Part shown: in pieces, positions 29,493 through 37,700 of the stretch
How the letters are laid out: the number at the start of each line of letters is the position of its first letter
Position numbering within the stretch: the first letter of the stretch is position 1
From: Anaerolineae bacterium
GTDB taxonomy: Bacteria; Chloroflexota; Anaerolineae; B4-G1; SLSP01
Direction: 5' to 3'
NCBI GenBank assembly: GCA_016931185.1
Contig: JAFGFI010000239.1
Coordinates: forward strand, 1-40,170
Length of the DNA: 40,170 bases
Position numbers and translations under genes: made by a program
Notes under the pieces: generated by a model
Told to the model about the DNA's origin: nothing
Database searches by the model: none
Seen by the model: only the letters and a program-made list of their open reading frames with translations

Positions 29493-30821
29493 TTAAGGTC
29501 GTCCAATAGTGATAACCAGATTTGCCACCCAAGTGTAAAGCATCCACCCTGCAGCGAAAATGATGAGCAATATACCTGTCGTTCCCCATGTCCATACATT
29601 TTGAAATATTGCAATGATAGCCGCGCCCAATCCTATAAGAGCCAGAAGTACCGTATAGACGATCAAAATGAGACGACGTGTGCCTGGACGCTGTCGCTTA
29701 TCTGCGCGTGGCGCGGGGGGACAGCGAAAGATGCCCGATATGGGGACCATCAGCGCGAGCGCGACGACCGCGAGTACCAGGAAAGTAGGGCTTAGTAAAG
29801 GAATATCCCACATCAGTGTCGCTATAGCAGAGATCCCCGCCAGGAACAGACTACCTATTCCGGTGAACAGGCACACGCCGATCCAGTTGGAGGCAGTAAT
29901 TTCTTCTTGGGGCAGTGCGAGCCGCCCGAACTTGTCAAAACGTAATACGAGTGCAAACAGTGGGCGAGCGATCCACGTCAATACGCTAAAGGTGAAGTAG
30001 AGAAGGGCCAGGGGCAGCACGATGACGTATAGAACAGGTATCTGGCGAGCAAGGAGGCGTAGCACACGCAACACACCGGAAGAGGTGGCACTCACGGCCC
30101 ATTGCTCCCCGGTAGTAAGGCGCGACATCCATAAGAAATAGCGCAGCAACATCCGGTAGATGGGATTTCTAGCTTTGAGGGCTTCCACTATGCCCTGACG
30201 TGCCCAATCTGACATTGGATTGAGGCGCAGGGCCTCGCGGAAGTGTTCTAGGGCGGGTTGGTGTTCACCCTGGTGCAGGTAGGCCCAGCCCTGATTGGCG
30301 TGGGTGGTGGCATTTGCCGGATCGAGGGAGAGCGCATAGGTGAGAGTTTCATCGGCACTGTCTTGGAGTCCGAGTTTAACGAGAGCTGTCGCTTGCACAT
30401 TGATGCAGGCGACGTCTTCCGGGTTGATGCGCAGACCGGTGCGCGCGGCATCGAGGGCCTTGTGCCACGCTTTTTGGTACAGATAGATGTGACCGAGCGC
30501 GGCGTGGTAAGCGGCGATTTCCGGATCAAGGCGCAGAGCTTCCTGAATCATTGCCATTGCTTTGTTAGCGCGTTCCATTTCCAAGAAAATCAGGGCGCAG
30601 ACATAATAATTGTGACCTTCTGCCGGTTCCAGTCCAATGCTGACCTGGATTTCGCGCAGGGCCTCCGTGTTTCGATCCTGGTGGTAGAGTGTATAGGCTA
30701 GCAACCGGTGAGCTTCTGCGTGCTGAGGTTCGCGCGCCAGGGCTTCGCGCAGCCGTCCTTCCGCATCCTGATACCGTTTCAGATCGATAAGTAAATGAAT
30801 TTGAGCGAGCTGTGTATCCAT
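29493..30821 (-). CDS. TPR protein with C-terminal membrane domain
   Basis: A 442-residue protein. Residues 1-205 hold about five to six tetratricopeptide repeats (for example AEAHRLLAYTLYHQDRNTEAL, ATTHANQGWAYLHQGEHQPALEHFREALRLNP). The rest has about six hydrophobic segments (VLYVIVLPLALLYFTFSVL, FLVLAVVALALMVPI, LILIVYTVLLALIGLGAAIIAIF and others). The TPR domain probably faces the cytoplasm and recruits a partner, plausibly the adjacent TPR-AAA ATPase. No clear Shine-Dalgarno precedes the ATG at 30821. Function unknown. Confidence 0.75.
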   Translation of the reverse strand: MDTQLAQIHLLIDLKRYQDAEGRLREALAREPQHAEAHRLLAYTLYHQDRNTEALREIQVSIGLEPAEGHNYYVCALIFLEMERANKAMAMIQEALRLDPEIAAYHAALGHIYLYQKAWHKALDAARTGLRINPEDVACINVQATALVKLGLQDSADETLTYALSLDPANATTHANQGWAYLHQGEHQPALEHFREALRLNPMSDWARQGIVEALKARNPIYRMLLRYFLWMSRLTTGEQWAVSATSSGVLRVLRLLARQIPVLYVIVLPLALLYFTFSVLTWIARPLFALVLRFDKFGRLALPQEEITASNWIGVCLFTGIGSLFLAGISAIATLMWDIPLLSPTFLVLAVVALALMVPISGIFRCPPAPRADKRQRPGTRRLILIVYTVLLALIGLGAAIIAIFQNVWTWGTTGILLIIFAAGWMLYTWVANLVITIGRP

Positions 30822-30849
30822 TATCTATAAATCGCGAACGGTGTATAGC

Positions 30850-30898
30850 GTCTGACGTTTGACGTTTCACGCATTATATTTCACGCCTCACTTCGTAA
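30850..30898. repeat. Seven heptamer repeats overlapping the end of the AAA gene
   Basis: GTCTGAC, GTTTGAC, GTTTCAC, GCATTAT, ATTTCAC, GCCTCAC, TTCGTAA. The run covers the stop codon and last codons of the minus-strand AAA gene. Confidence 0.65.
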
Positions 30899-32321
30899 TC
30901 TTTAAATAATCCAGAATATCATTGTAAAGCCCGCCTTCATTGGAATAAATGGCGTAGTTGCGGGCGGTGGCAAACCATTCCTGGGTAGTTGGACGCACGG
31001 TTTTCACTACGTTATGTAAGTCCTGGGTAGTAAGTGGCGCAGGCAGCCCGGTTTTCATAGCATCGCGTAACTTATGTTCAACGGCAGTGTCTACAATGCC
31101 CTTTAGATCTGCTCCGGAGAAAGCATCTGTTTCCCGCGCAATGCGCGCGTAATCAATGTGCTGTGTGGGCTTGTTTGCCAGCATCAACTGCAAAATAGTG
31201 GCGCGGGCCGGTGGATCGGGGGGTGGAACGAAGATAACCCGGTCAAAACGTCCTGGCCGTCGTAGCGCTGAATCCACATGCCACGGAGCATTGGTCGCGG
31301 CCAGGATAAGTACACCTTCGTTATCGGTGTTCACACCGTCTAATTCCCATAAAAATTGGTTAATAACCTTCCGCCCCGCACTGTAGCGCATGTCCGCGCG
31401 GCTTGCGCCCAGTGCGTCTACTTCATCGAAGAAAAGGATGCAGGGTGTGTTAGCGCGCGCTAACTCAAAGAGTTTGTGGAGATTTTGTTCACTCTGGCCG
31501 ATGTACATATCAAGTACATCATGCAATCCCACCGCCAAGAAGCGCACTTTGACTTCACCTGCCGTAGCCCGCGCCAGGTAAGTCTTCCCGCAGCCCGGTG
31601 GCCCGTACATCAGAATGCCACCTCCGGCAGTCTTGCCATACGCCTCGTAAATTTCAGGATGGATAAGGGGATAGATGATCTTCATTCGAATTTCTTCTTT
31701 GAGCTTTTCCATCCCACCCACATCCTTGAAGGTAACTTTGGGACGTTCGATATCGGCTATAGCGTCGGTACTGCTGATGTCTTCGCCGACGACGAAAACA
31801 ATGTCGTTGGTATCAGTTTTTGTGTGATCGCCCTCATCGGCATTTTCTGCTTCGACTTTGTCATCAAACTGTGGTGGGGCATCTTCTGGCACGGGAACTA
31901 ATAATTGCTGTTCCAGGGCCGGATCGGCAAGCGTGGCATCTTTAGCGATGGCCTGGCGATAGGCGCGGGCGGCCTGGGGAAGATTGTGTGTGTCCAGGTA
32001 GACGCGGGCAGCGAATAGCAGTACCGGCGCAGGCAGACTAGGATCGCTCAGGTTACTTCCACGGGGGCCGCGCAGCAGTTGTTCCAGGATGACCAGGGCG
32101 ACTTCTGCTTTGCCCTGGCGATGGTAGGCGCGTGCCAGGGTAAGTTTGAGATCGTTGTCATCAGGGGCCAGATCTAATGCCTGGCGATATTCCTGTATCG
32201 CTTCGGTGTATGCCTCCGCTTCCATCAGCAAGTCACCCAGGTGTTTGCGCAGTGGCGCATTATCGGGGGCTGCCGCGAGCGCGGCGCGCAACGCCTGGAT
32301 AAGTTCATTGTTTTTAGCCAT
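30888..32321 (-). CDS. TPR-AAA+ ATPase of classic (meiotic/Cdc48-like) clade
   Basis: A 477-residue protein. Residues 1-140 contain TPR repeats (EAYTEAIQEYRQALDLAPDD). An acidic linker follows, then one AAA module: VTFKDVGGMEKLKEEIR, Walker A GPPGCGKT (240-247), Walker B CILFFDEVDALG (D299/E300), sensor-1 LAATNAPWHVD, arginine-finger region RRPGRFDRVIF and the sensor-2 region FSGADLKGIVD. The C-terminal helix (WFATARNYAIYSNEGGLYNDILDYLK) resembles the C-terminal element of Vps4/katanin-type AAA proteins. It has no protease domain. It is expected to remodel protein complexes in the cytoplasm; the membrane TPR protein encoded 66 bp downstream is the obvious partner. Confidence 0.85.
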   Translation of the reverse strand: MAKNNELIQALRAALAAAPDNAPLRKHLGDLLMEAEAYTEAIQEYRQALDLAPDDNDLKLTLARAYHRQGKAEVALVILEQLLRGPRGSNLSDPSLPAPVLLFAARVYLDTHNLPQAARAYRQAIAKDATLADPALEQQLLVPVPEDAPPQFDDKVEAENADEGDHTKTDTNDIVFVVGEDISSTDAIADIERPKVTFKDVGGMEKLKEEIRMKIIYPLIHPEIYEAYGKTAGGGILMYGPPGCGKTYLARATAGEVKVRFLAVGLHDVLDMYIGQSEQNLHKLFELARANTPCILFFDEVDALGASRADMRYSAGRKVINQFLWELDGVNTDNEGVLILAATNAPWHVDSALRRPGRFDRVIFVPPPDPPARATILQLMLANKPTQHIDYARIARETDAFSGADLKGIVDTAVEHKLRDAMKTGLPAPLTTQDLHNVVKTVRPTTQEWFATARNYAIYSNEGGLYNDILDYLKITK

Positions 32322-32343
32322 CGTCTATCTATGCTCCTTCGCA

Positions 32344-32383
32344 AACCGGTGCGTTGTGCTTTCCGAAGTGCGATGCACCGGTT
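32344..32383. promoter_or_regulatory. Inverted repeat between hydrolase and AAA genes
   Basis: AACCGGTGC (32344-32352) and GCACCGGTT (32375-32383) form a 9-bp perfect stem with a structured loop, 22 bp before the AAA start on the minus strand. It may attenuate read-through or act as an operator. Confidence 0.4.
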
Positions 32384-32407
32384 TTCACATATTGTGGTGA
32401 GACTCCA

Positions 32408-33178
32408 TCACGCGCTTATACCTGTGCGTTCCCTGACGTAATCCACGACCGTTTTGATGGTCGCTTCGCGCTCAACATCGCGGAACATCTCATGTTCTGT
32501 GACCTCGAACCAGGCGAGACGTTTTTGTTCTGGTGGGGTTGCTATCTCGCGGTAGATGATTTCTGCTGTATCAGGAGGCACTGTGCTATCCTTACGACTC
32601 TGTAGTATGAGTGCGGGAACGCGCACTTCTGGCAGACGGCGGCGCGTAGCTTTCATAAATTTGAACAGCGACATAATGGCATCGGTGGGCGCCCACCTGT
32701 AATTGGTATCATACGGAGCTAACGCGGGATCGGCATAGACCGGCACCGACTCATGTTTTTTGATGATTTTAAGTACCAGCGGCGCTGCAAAGTTCAAGGG
32801 ATTGCCGGGCGCGAGAGGTGAGGACAACTGTATGGCAGCGGCGGCGATTACGATGCTGTCAATCAGGTCCGGGTGGTCAGCAGCGAGTGTGAGCGTAACT
32901 AACCCGCCCATACTGTGCCCGAAGACAATGACTTTATCTACTTTGGTCAGCAGGTCTTTCAATGCCACTTCCGCATCCGCGACCCATTCGGGCCAGGTGA
33001 CGCCATGCAGAGCTTCCGGGGATACCGCACCATGTCCCCGCAAGATAGGCATCCGGGTAGGTATCCCCAGCGCCTGGATGGGGGCTTCCAATCCGTTGAC
33101 ACAGTCTAAACTGGATGTGAATCCATGGAGAATTAAAACGCCACTTTTTAGTGATGTACCACAAGTCTGTTTTGTCAT
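32408..33178 (-). CDS. Alpha/beta-hydrolase (carboxylesterase/monoacylglycerol lipase-like)
   Basis: A 256-residue esterase-like enzyme. The nucleophile elbow is GHSMGG; oxyanion-hole residues are in LILHGFTSS; the later acid is in LQSRKDSTVPP and the His in TEHEMFRD. The pattern matches thermostable carboxylesterases of the Est30/YvaK type, which cleave short-chain esters. The start at 33178 (MTKQTCG) is chosen over an upstream in-frame ATG at 33214 because AGGAGG lies just before it and 33214 would overlap the preceding nitroreductase. The two genes are 11 bp apart, so they form an operon. Confidence 0.88.
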   Translation of the reverse strand: MTKQTCGTSLKSGVLILHGFTSSLDCVNGLEAPIQALGIPTRMPILRGHGAVSPEALHGVTWPEWVADAEVALKDLLTKVDKVIVFGHSMGGLVTLTLAADHPDLIDSIVIAAAAIQLSSPLAPGNPLNFAAPLVLKIIKKHESVPVYADPALAPYDTNYRWAPTDAIMSLFKFMKATRRRLPEVRVPALILQSRKDSTVPPDTAEIIYREIATPPEQKRLAWFEVTEHEMFRDVEREATIKTVVDYVRERTGISA

Positions 33179-33189
33179 AGCGTAACCTC

Positions 33190-33966
33190 CTAACTCGATT
33201 GAGTTTTTATCCATTCTTGGATGGCCTTTTTGACCGAACGTGTCATTTCTATGGTAAAATCCGCCGCGAATTTGCGAGCATAGATATGCTGGCCCAAGTT
33301 AGTTGTATTATCATAATACGTTTGTGGTGTTGGGCCTGCAAATATATCCGCCAATGCAGTTTTATCCAGACGTTGGTAGGCGTCCTTGAAGTGTACTGCC
33401 GTTTGTGGCAATCTTGGTGTGAGTTTGCGCGTACTCGCGCTGTGTGTTGGGTAGCCAAAACATAGCAACGCGACCGGGAATGTGTATTGCGGCAGGTTAA
33501 GGAGTTCCCTGTGGTATTCGTACTTCTCCATAATGTCGCCAATATAGCATGATCCAACTCCTAATGATTCGGCTGCGATGACGGCGGTTTGCGCTGCGAT
33601 GAGCGCGTCACAACAGGCTAACAGGAGATCTCCTTCCCCGGGATACCGGAGAGGTATGCTCTCTGCTTTACAATAAGCCGGCACGTCTGAAGCCATAAAG
33701 AAATCGAACCACCGTTGATAATCGGCTAAAAAGAGCAACACGAGGGGGGCTTTGGCAATAAAGGGTTGGTTATCACACGACTTGGCGAGTGCATCTTTGA
33801 GATCTTGCTTTTCAATTTCGAGAATGGAGTAGAGCATCATATTGCCCGCAGTGGGCGCGCGCATCGCCGTATTGATGATCGTGTTGACCGTCTCCGTATC
33901 AACGGGCGTGTCCTGGAAAGTTCTTACCGACTTGCGATTGTGAATAATGTCTAGTGTTTCATTCAT
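33190..33966 (-). CDS. Nitroreductase-family flavoprotein (long form)
   Basis: A 258-residue FMN-dependent oxidoreductase of the NfsA/FRP-like type. It begins with IIHNRKSVRTFQDTPVD, then MRAPTAGNMMLYSILEI, and carries AAESLGVGSCYIGDI and LCFGYPTHSAS, all typical FMN-binding segments. AAAGGA precedes the ATG at a good distance. It heads a leftward operon with the alpha/beta-hydrolase and lies divergent from another nitroreductase. The physiological substrate is not known from sequence. Confidence 0.88.
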   Translation of the reverse strand: MNETLDIIHNRKSVRTFQDTPVDTETVNTIINTAMRAPTAGNMMLYSILEIEKQDLKDALAKSCDNQPFIAKAPLVLLFLADYQRWFDFFMASDVPAYCKAESIPLRYPGEGDLLLACCDALIAAQTAVIAAESLGVGSCYIGDIMEKYEYHRELLNLPQYTFPVALLCFGYPTHSASTRKLTPRLPQTAVHFKDAYQRLDKTALADIFAGPTPQTYYDNTTNLGQHIYARKFAADFTIEMTRSVKKAIQEWIKTQSS

Positions 33967-34108
33967 TTTTTATCCTTTAACAAGAAGGGCATTTTTTCCA
34001 AACCTCTTTTTGAGGTCGTAGGCCATAATGACGATTCATCGAACATTTTAGGGGCAAATGGATAAAGTGCAAATGAGGGGATGAAGTCAAGGATGAAGAA
34101 ATAGGAAA

Positions 34109-34137
34109 TTGACAAATTAAAAAGAAACGAGGACAAT
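34109..34137 (+). promoter_or_regulatory. Sigma-70-type promoter of the rightward nitroreductase
   Basis: TTGACA (34109-34114), 17-bp spacer, GACAAT (34132-34137). The -35 is perfect and the -10 matches 4/6. It lies in the 218-bp divergent gap. Confidence 0.5.
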
Positions 34138-34184
34138 TGAGATAGGCGTCTGATTTCTAATTTTTAATTGAAAGGAGAACCATC

Positions 34185-34697
34185 ATGAGTTTCTTTGAAT
34201 TGATCCAAAAGCGTTATAGTGTGCGCGCCTATAAGCCCGATCCGGTGGAGGAGGAAAAGCTCCAGCAGATTCTGGAAGCTGCGCAGTTGGCGCCCACGGC
34301 GGCAAATCGTCAGCCTTTCCGTGTCTTTGTACTCAAGACGGCCGATCATAAGGCAGAGTTGCAACGTATCTACGGACGGGATTGGTTTGTGGATGCGCCA
34401 TGGGTGATCGGGGTTTGCGGGATGCCCGGTGCAGCCTGGACGCGCCGGAGTGATGAAAAATGTTACGTGGATGTGGATGCGGCTATTGTGATGGATCACA
34501 TTGTGCTGGCCGCGACCGAGTTGGGGTTAGGAACGTGCTGGATTGGGGCTTTTGACCCAGATGCAGCCCGCGAGGTGTTGGGCCTGCCAGATGATGTGGA
34601 ACCCATTGTGTTCACGCCACTTGGATACCCGGCGGACGAGGCTAAGCCCAAGAAACGACAGTCACTGGACGAACTGGTGAAATATGAGCATTGGTAA
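34185..34697 (+). CDS. Nitroreductase-family protein (short form)
   Basis: A 170-residue FMN oxidoreductase typical of anaerobes. It shows LIQKRYSVRAYKPDPVEEEKL, EAAQLAPTAANRQPFRVFVL, and ATELGLGTCWIGAFD with VFTPLGYPADE. GAAAGGAG precedes the ATG. It is shorter than and clearly different from the divergent nitroreductase at 33190-33966. The gene ends two bases before a 25-bp palindrome shared with the convergent surface-protein gene. Confidence 0.9.
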   Translation: MSFFELIQKRYSVRAYKPDPVEEEKLQQILEAAQLAPTAANRQPFRVFVLKTADHKAELQRIYGRDWFVDAPWVIGVCGMPGAAWTRRSDEKCYVDVDAAIVMDHIVLAATELGLGTCWIGAFDPDAAREVLGLPDDVEPIVFTPLGYPADEAKPKKRQSLDELVKYEHW

Positions 34698-34698
34698 A

Positions 34699-34751
34699 AA
34701 GAGGGTATTTTTTGCTGCCGCGCATAGCGCGGCAGCAAAAAATACCCTCTT
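34699..34751. repeat. Palindrome, 25-bp stem with ATA loop, between convergent genes
   Basis: A perfect 25-bp stem (34699-34723 with 34727-34751; inner part GCTGCCGCGC) around ATA. It sits between the convergent nitroreductase and surface-protein genes, so it could stop transcription from both sides, although the T run lies on the wrong side of the stem for an ordinary intrinsic terminator. Confidence 0.85.
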
Positions 34752-34776
34752 AAAGGACGGATTTAGTACCTCTATT

Positions 34777-37700
34777 TCAATTTTTCAGGATGAGGGGCAG
34801 GTAGAGGTTATACCCCGTACATGATGTGCTACACCCCGTTTCCCCGGTATCGTTCCACTCGCCAGGCACATCGCAGGTGTTGTCATCACCCACGCTGGTG
34901 GAATCGTAAACATTAATGTCGGCGCTGGTGTTGTGGCATATCTGGTTGTTGGATATGATGTTGTTTGGCGATGTGTGCAAGAAGATGCCCAGGTTGCCGT
35001 TGCTGTTGAAGGTGTTGTCAGCGATGGTATTTCCTGTTGTGCCTTCGACGTAAATTCCCGCCTCTTGGTTGGTGCTGGCCGTGTTATGGGTCACGGTATT
35101 TGTGTCGGTTGCCCCCAGCACAATACCGTATTGGTTGGCCCGTAACGTATTCCCCGTGAGTACAATGTTCGATGCGCCATTGATATAAATTCCGTAGCGG
35201 TAATTCGTAACAGTACAATTCTGGATGGTGATGTTACTCAGGCTATCGGGTACATAGATGCCGTAGCCCGTGCCCGTACCGTTGAGGGTCGCACCATTGC
35301 AATCTAATGTGATGTCGGACGTTGTGACTTTGACTGCCGCTTCGCCTTCTGGTACGCTGATAGTGTAGGTGCCGGGATCCAGGGTTATATCTGCGCTCAC
35401 CGGTGCGATCTCGCACATATCACCTGTGCCGTCGGTATCGGTATCGCGTTGATCGGGGTTATAGACATCTGGACAGTTGTCTTCTGCGTTTGGTTTTTCG
35501 TCTTGATCGTCATCGGGTAAGTGTTGGCAGGCGGCAGCGGTGATATCGCAGCGATCCACAGTTGCGGGATCCTCATCTGCACACAGCATCTGTGAGCAGG
35601 CACACCCCTCAGTGTTGACGTATCCAGACTCAATGTCTTCTTTGCTCGTCAGGGGACAGGCATCTTGTCCATCGGTTACACTGTCTCCATCTGTATCTTC
35701 GGTGGGATTGAAATCGGGATCCAGGCCATACTCGCAATCGGGATCGTTTTTGTCATCACTGACCATATCACATACCCCATCCTGGCTCCCCGAGGCGCAG
35801 TCTTTAGTGCAAGTGAAGGTGCTTTCACCTGCATCGCAAGTACCATTTGCCGCGCATACCACGGAAACGATGGGGGTAGAGGACTTGTAGGTGTTTCCTT
35901 CACTGCTAACCGAGGTAGCGAAGAAGGCATAATCTCCCAAGCTTTTAGGTGTCGCGGTAAAGTTCAAAATTTCGGTCGTACCGGCGGGGATATTCAAGAC
36001 CCAATCGTGATATTGGAATGTCAAATTTTCATAAGCACCGGTTAGGGCCTCCAGGTTGTAGGTGAAGTCGGGCCTGAAATACTCTCGGACGGCAACATCA
36101 ATCGGCGTTCCCTCTCCATTCTCAATTTCAAGGGTGACAGATACGGCTTCCCCGAGTGTGATCTGGCTGCGGTTGAAAAGTTTGCGCACCGCGATTTCCT
36201 GTAATGGCCCAGGATCTTCGCTTTCGACGGTGGAGGTGATAGGGCACGGATTGAGTTCTGTACACTCCGGGCCGGTGACCGCGTTGGGTGTACGGGTGCA
36301 AGAGGCCGTGTTGGATAACTTTTGCAACGGTTCGTAGTCCATTTCCGTGGATTGTGGGGTACGTACCGTACTTTCACAGCCGTGGATCATACTGTTGGAA
36401 GGACAATGCCCCCTGCTCTCGCTGTACACATCATTATAACAGCCGTCGTCGAGCTTGCCGCAGTAGTTGTAGCCGGTGGACGGCGACATCTGGACACCCC
36501 CGGCAGTATTACCGGTTGTATCCACGTAATACCATTTCGTATCTCCGGGGAAGCGCACCAAGTTGTAATTGTGGCCATCCCCGTCTACGCCAAGCACATC
36601 ATCTTTGGAATATCCCATTTTGCGCAGCGCGGTGGCAACGGCGATAGCGTAATCCACGCAGGTGCCGGTGGATAGCCGGTTAATACTGGCGTGTGCGGGC
36701 ACGTCTACCACGCTATCACTGTTGCTCTGCCAGTTGGTATCGGAGTGCCAGTAGCCGTGTTTGCCGTAATCACCGAAAATCCAGGCGTCAATATATTCGC
36801 AGCGATGCCCCCCCATCTGGAAGTCTGGGGTTTCGCCGCCTGACCCCGCACAACTGGCCGAAGTGCCCATCTCCCAAGCCGTCGGGTCTACGTGGAAGCG
36901 GCTGCATCCCGAAGGGCAAATCTTGTCCGAATCGTAGCAGCACCACTCCCCGTGAAAATAGCCCTGCATATAAACGGCGTTTGCGCCGAAGCTTTGGATG
37001 GTGTAATAGGCCATACATTGTTTGAGCGTTGTGGTGTTGAAATAACTGCTGAAGTTGTTATGGTAAGCCTGGGTATGGGCGTAATCACACGCCGCGATTT
37101 TGCCACTGCTGCGTGCGCCCGTCAGACGGGTATTGTAATCGGTGTATTCGCAACATGTCAGTGCATCCTCAACAATGTAATCCAGATCGGGATTACAAAC
37201 TTCGATCAGTTCGCACGAATCTGATTCGGTGTTGATGTCCAATTCTGGCCCTTCGTTGGTGGGCCAGGCATTGTTGCAGTTGGTATCGCCGGGCGCGTAT
37301 TGGGTAGTGGGTTCACCTGTACACGCGGCACACTCCGGACAGTAGGTCCCGCCACAATCCACATCCGTTTCATCGCCGTTTTGGATATTGTCGGAGCAGG
37401 TCGCGCAGCGGTCGCTGTTGCATGGGGCAGTGCAACCGGTATGGCCCGTGTCATTCCACGCCCCCGGCGCATCACAGTGGTTGCTTATCCCGCTGTTGCC
37501 TGTAGAGCTGCTCAGCAGATCAAAATCCGTGCCGTGAGTAGAACAAACGGTATTGAGGCTGATGTTGTTATTGTCAACATTATCGAATTTGATGCCATAG
37601 TCATTGCACTGCATGGTATTTGCATAGATGTCATTTGAGCTTGAGTTGTAGAGATACAGTCCCCAGGCACTTGATGTATTGTTTTCGCTTATGGTATTCC

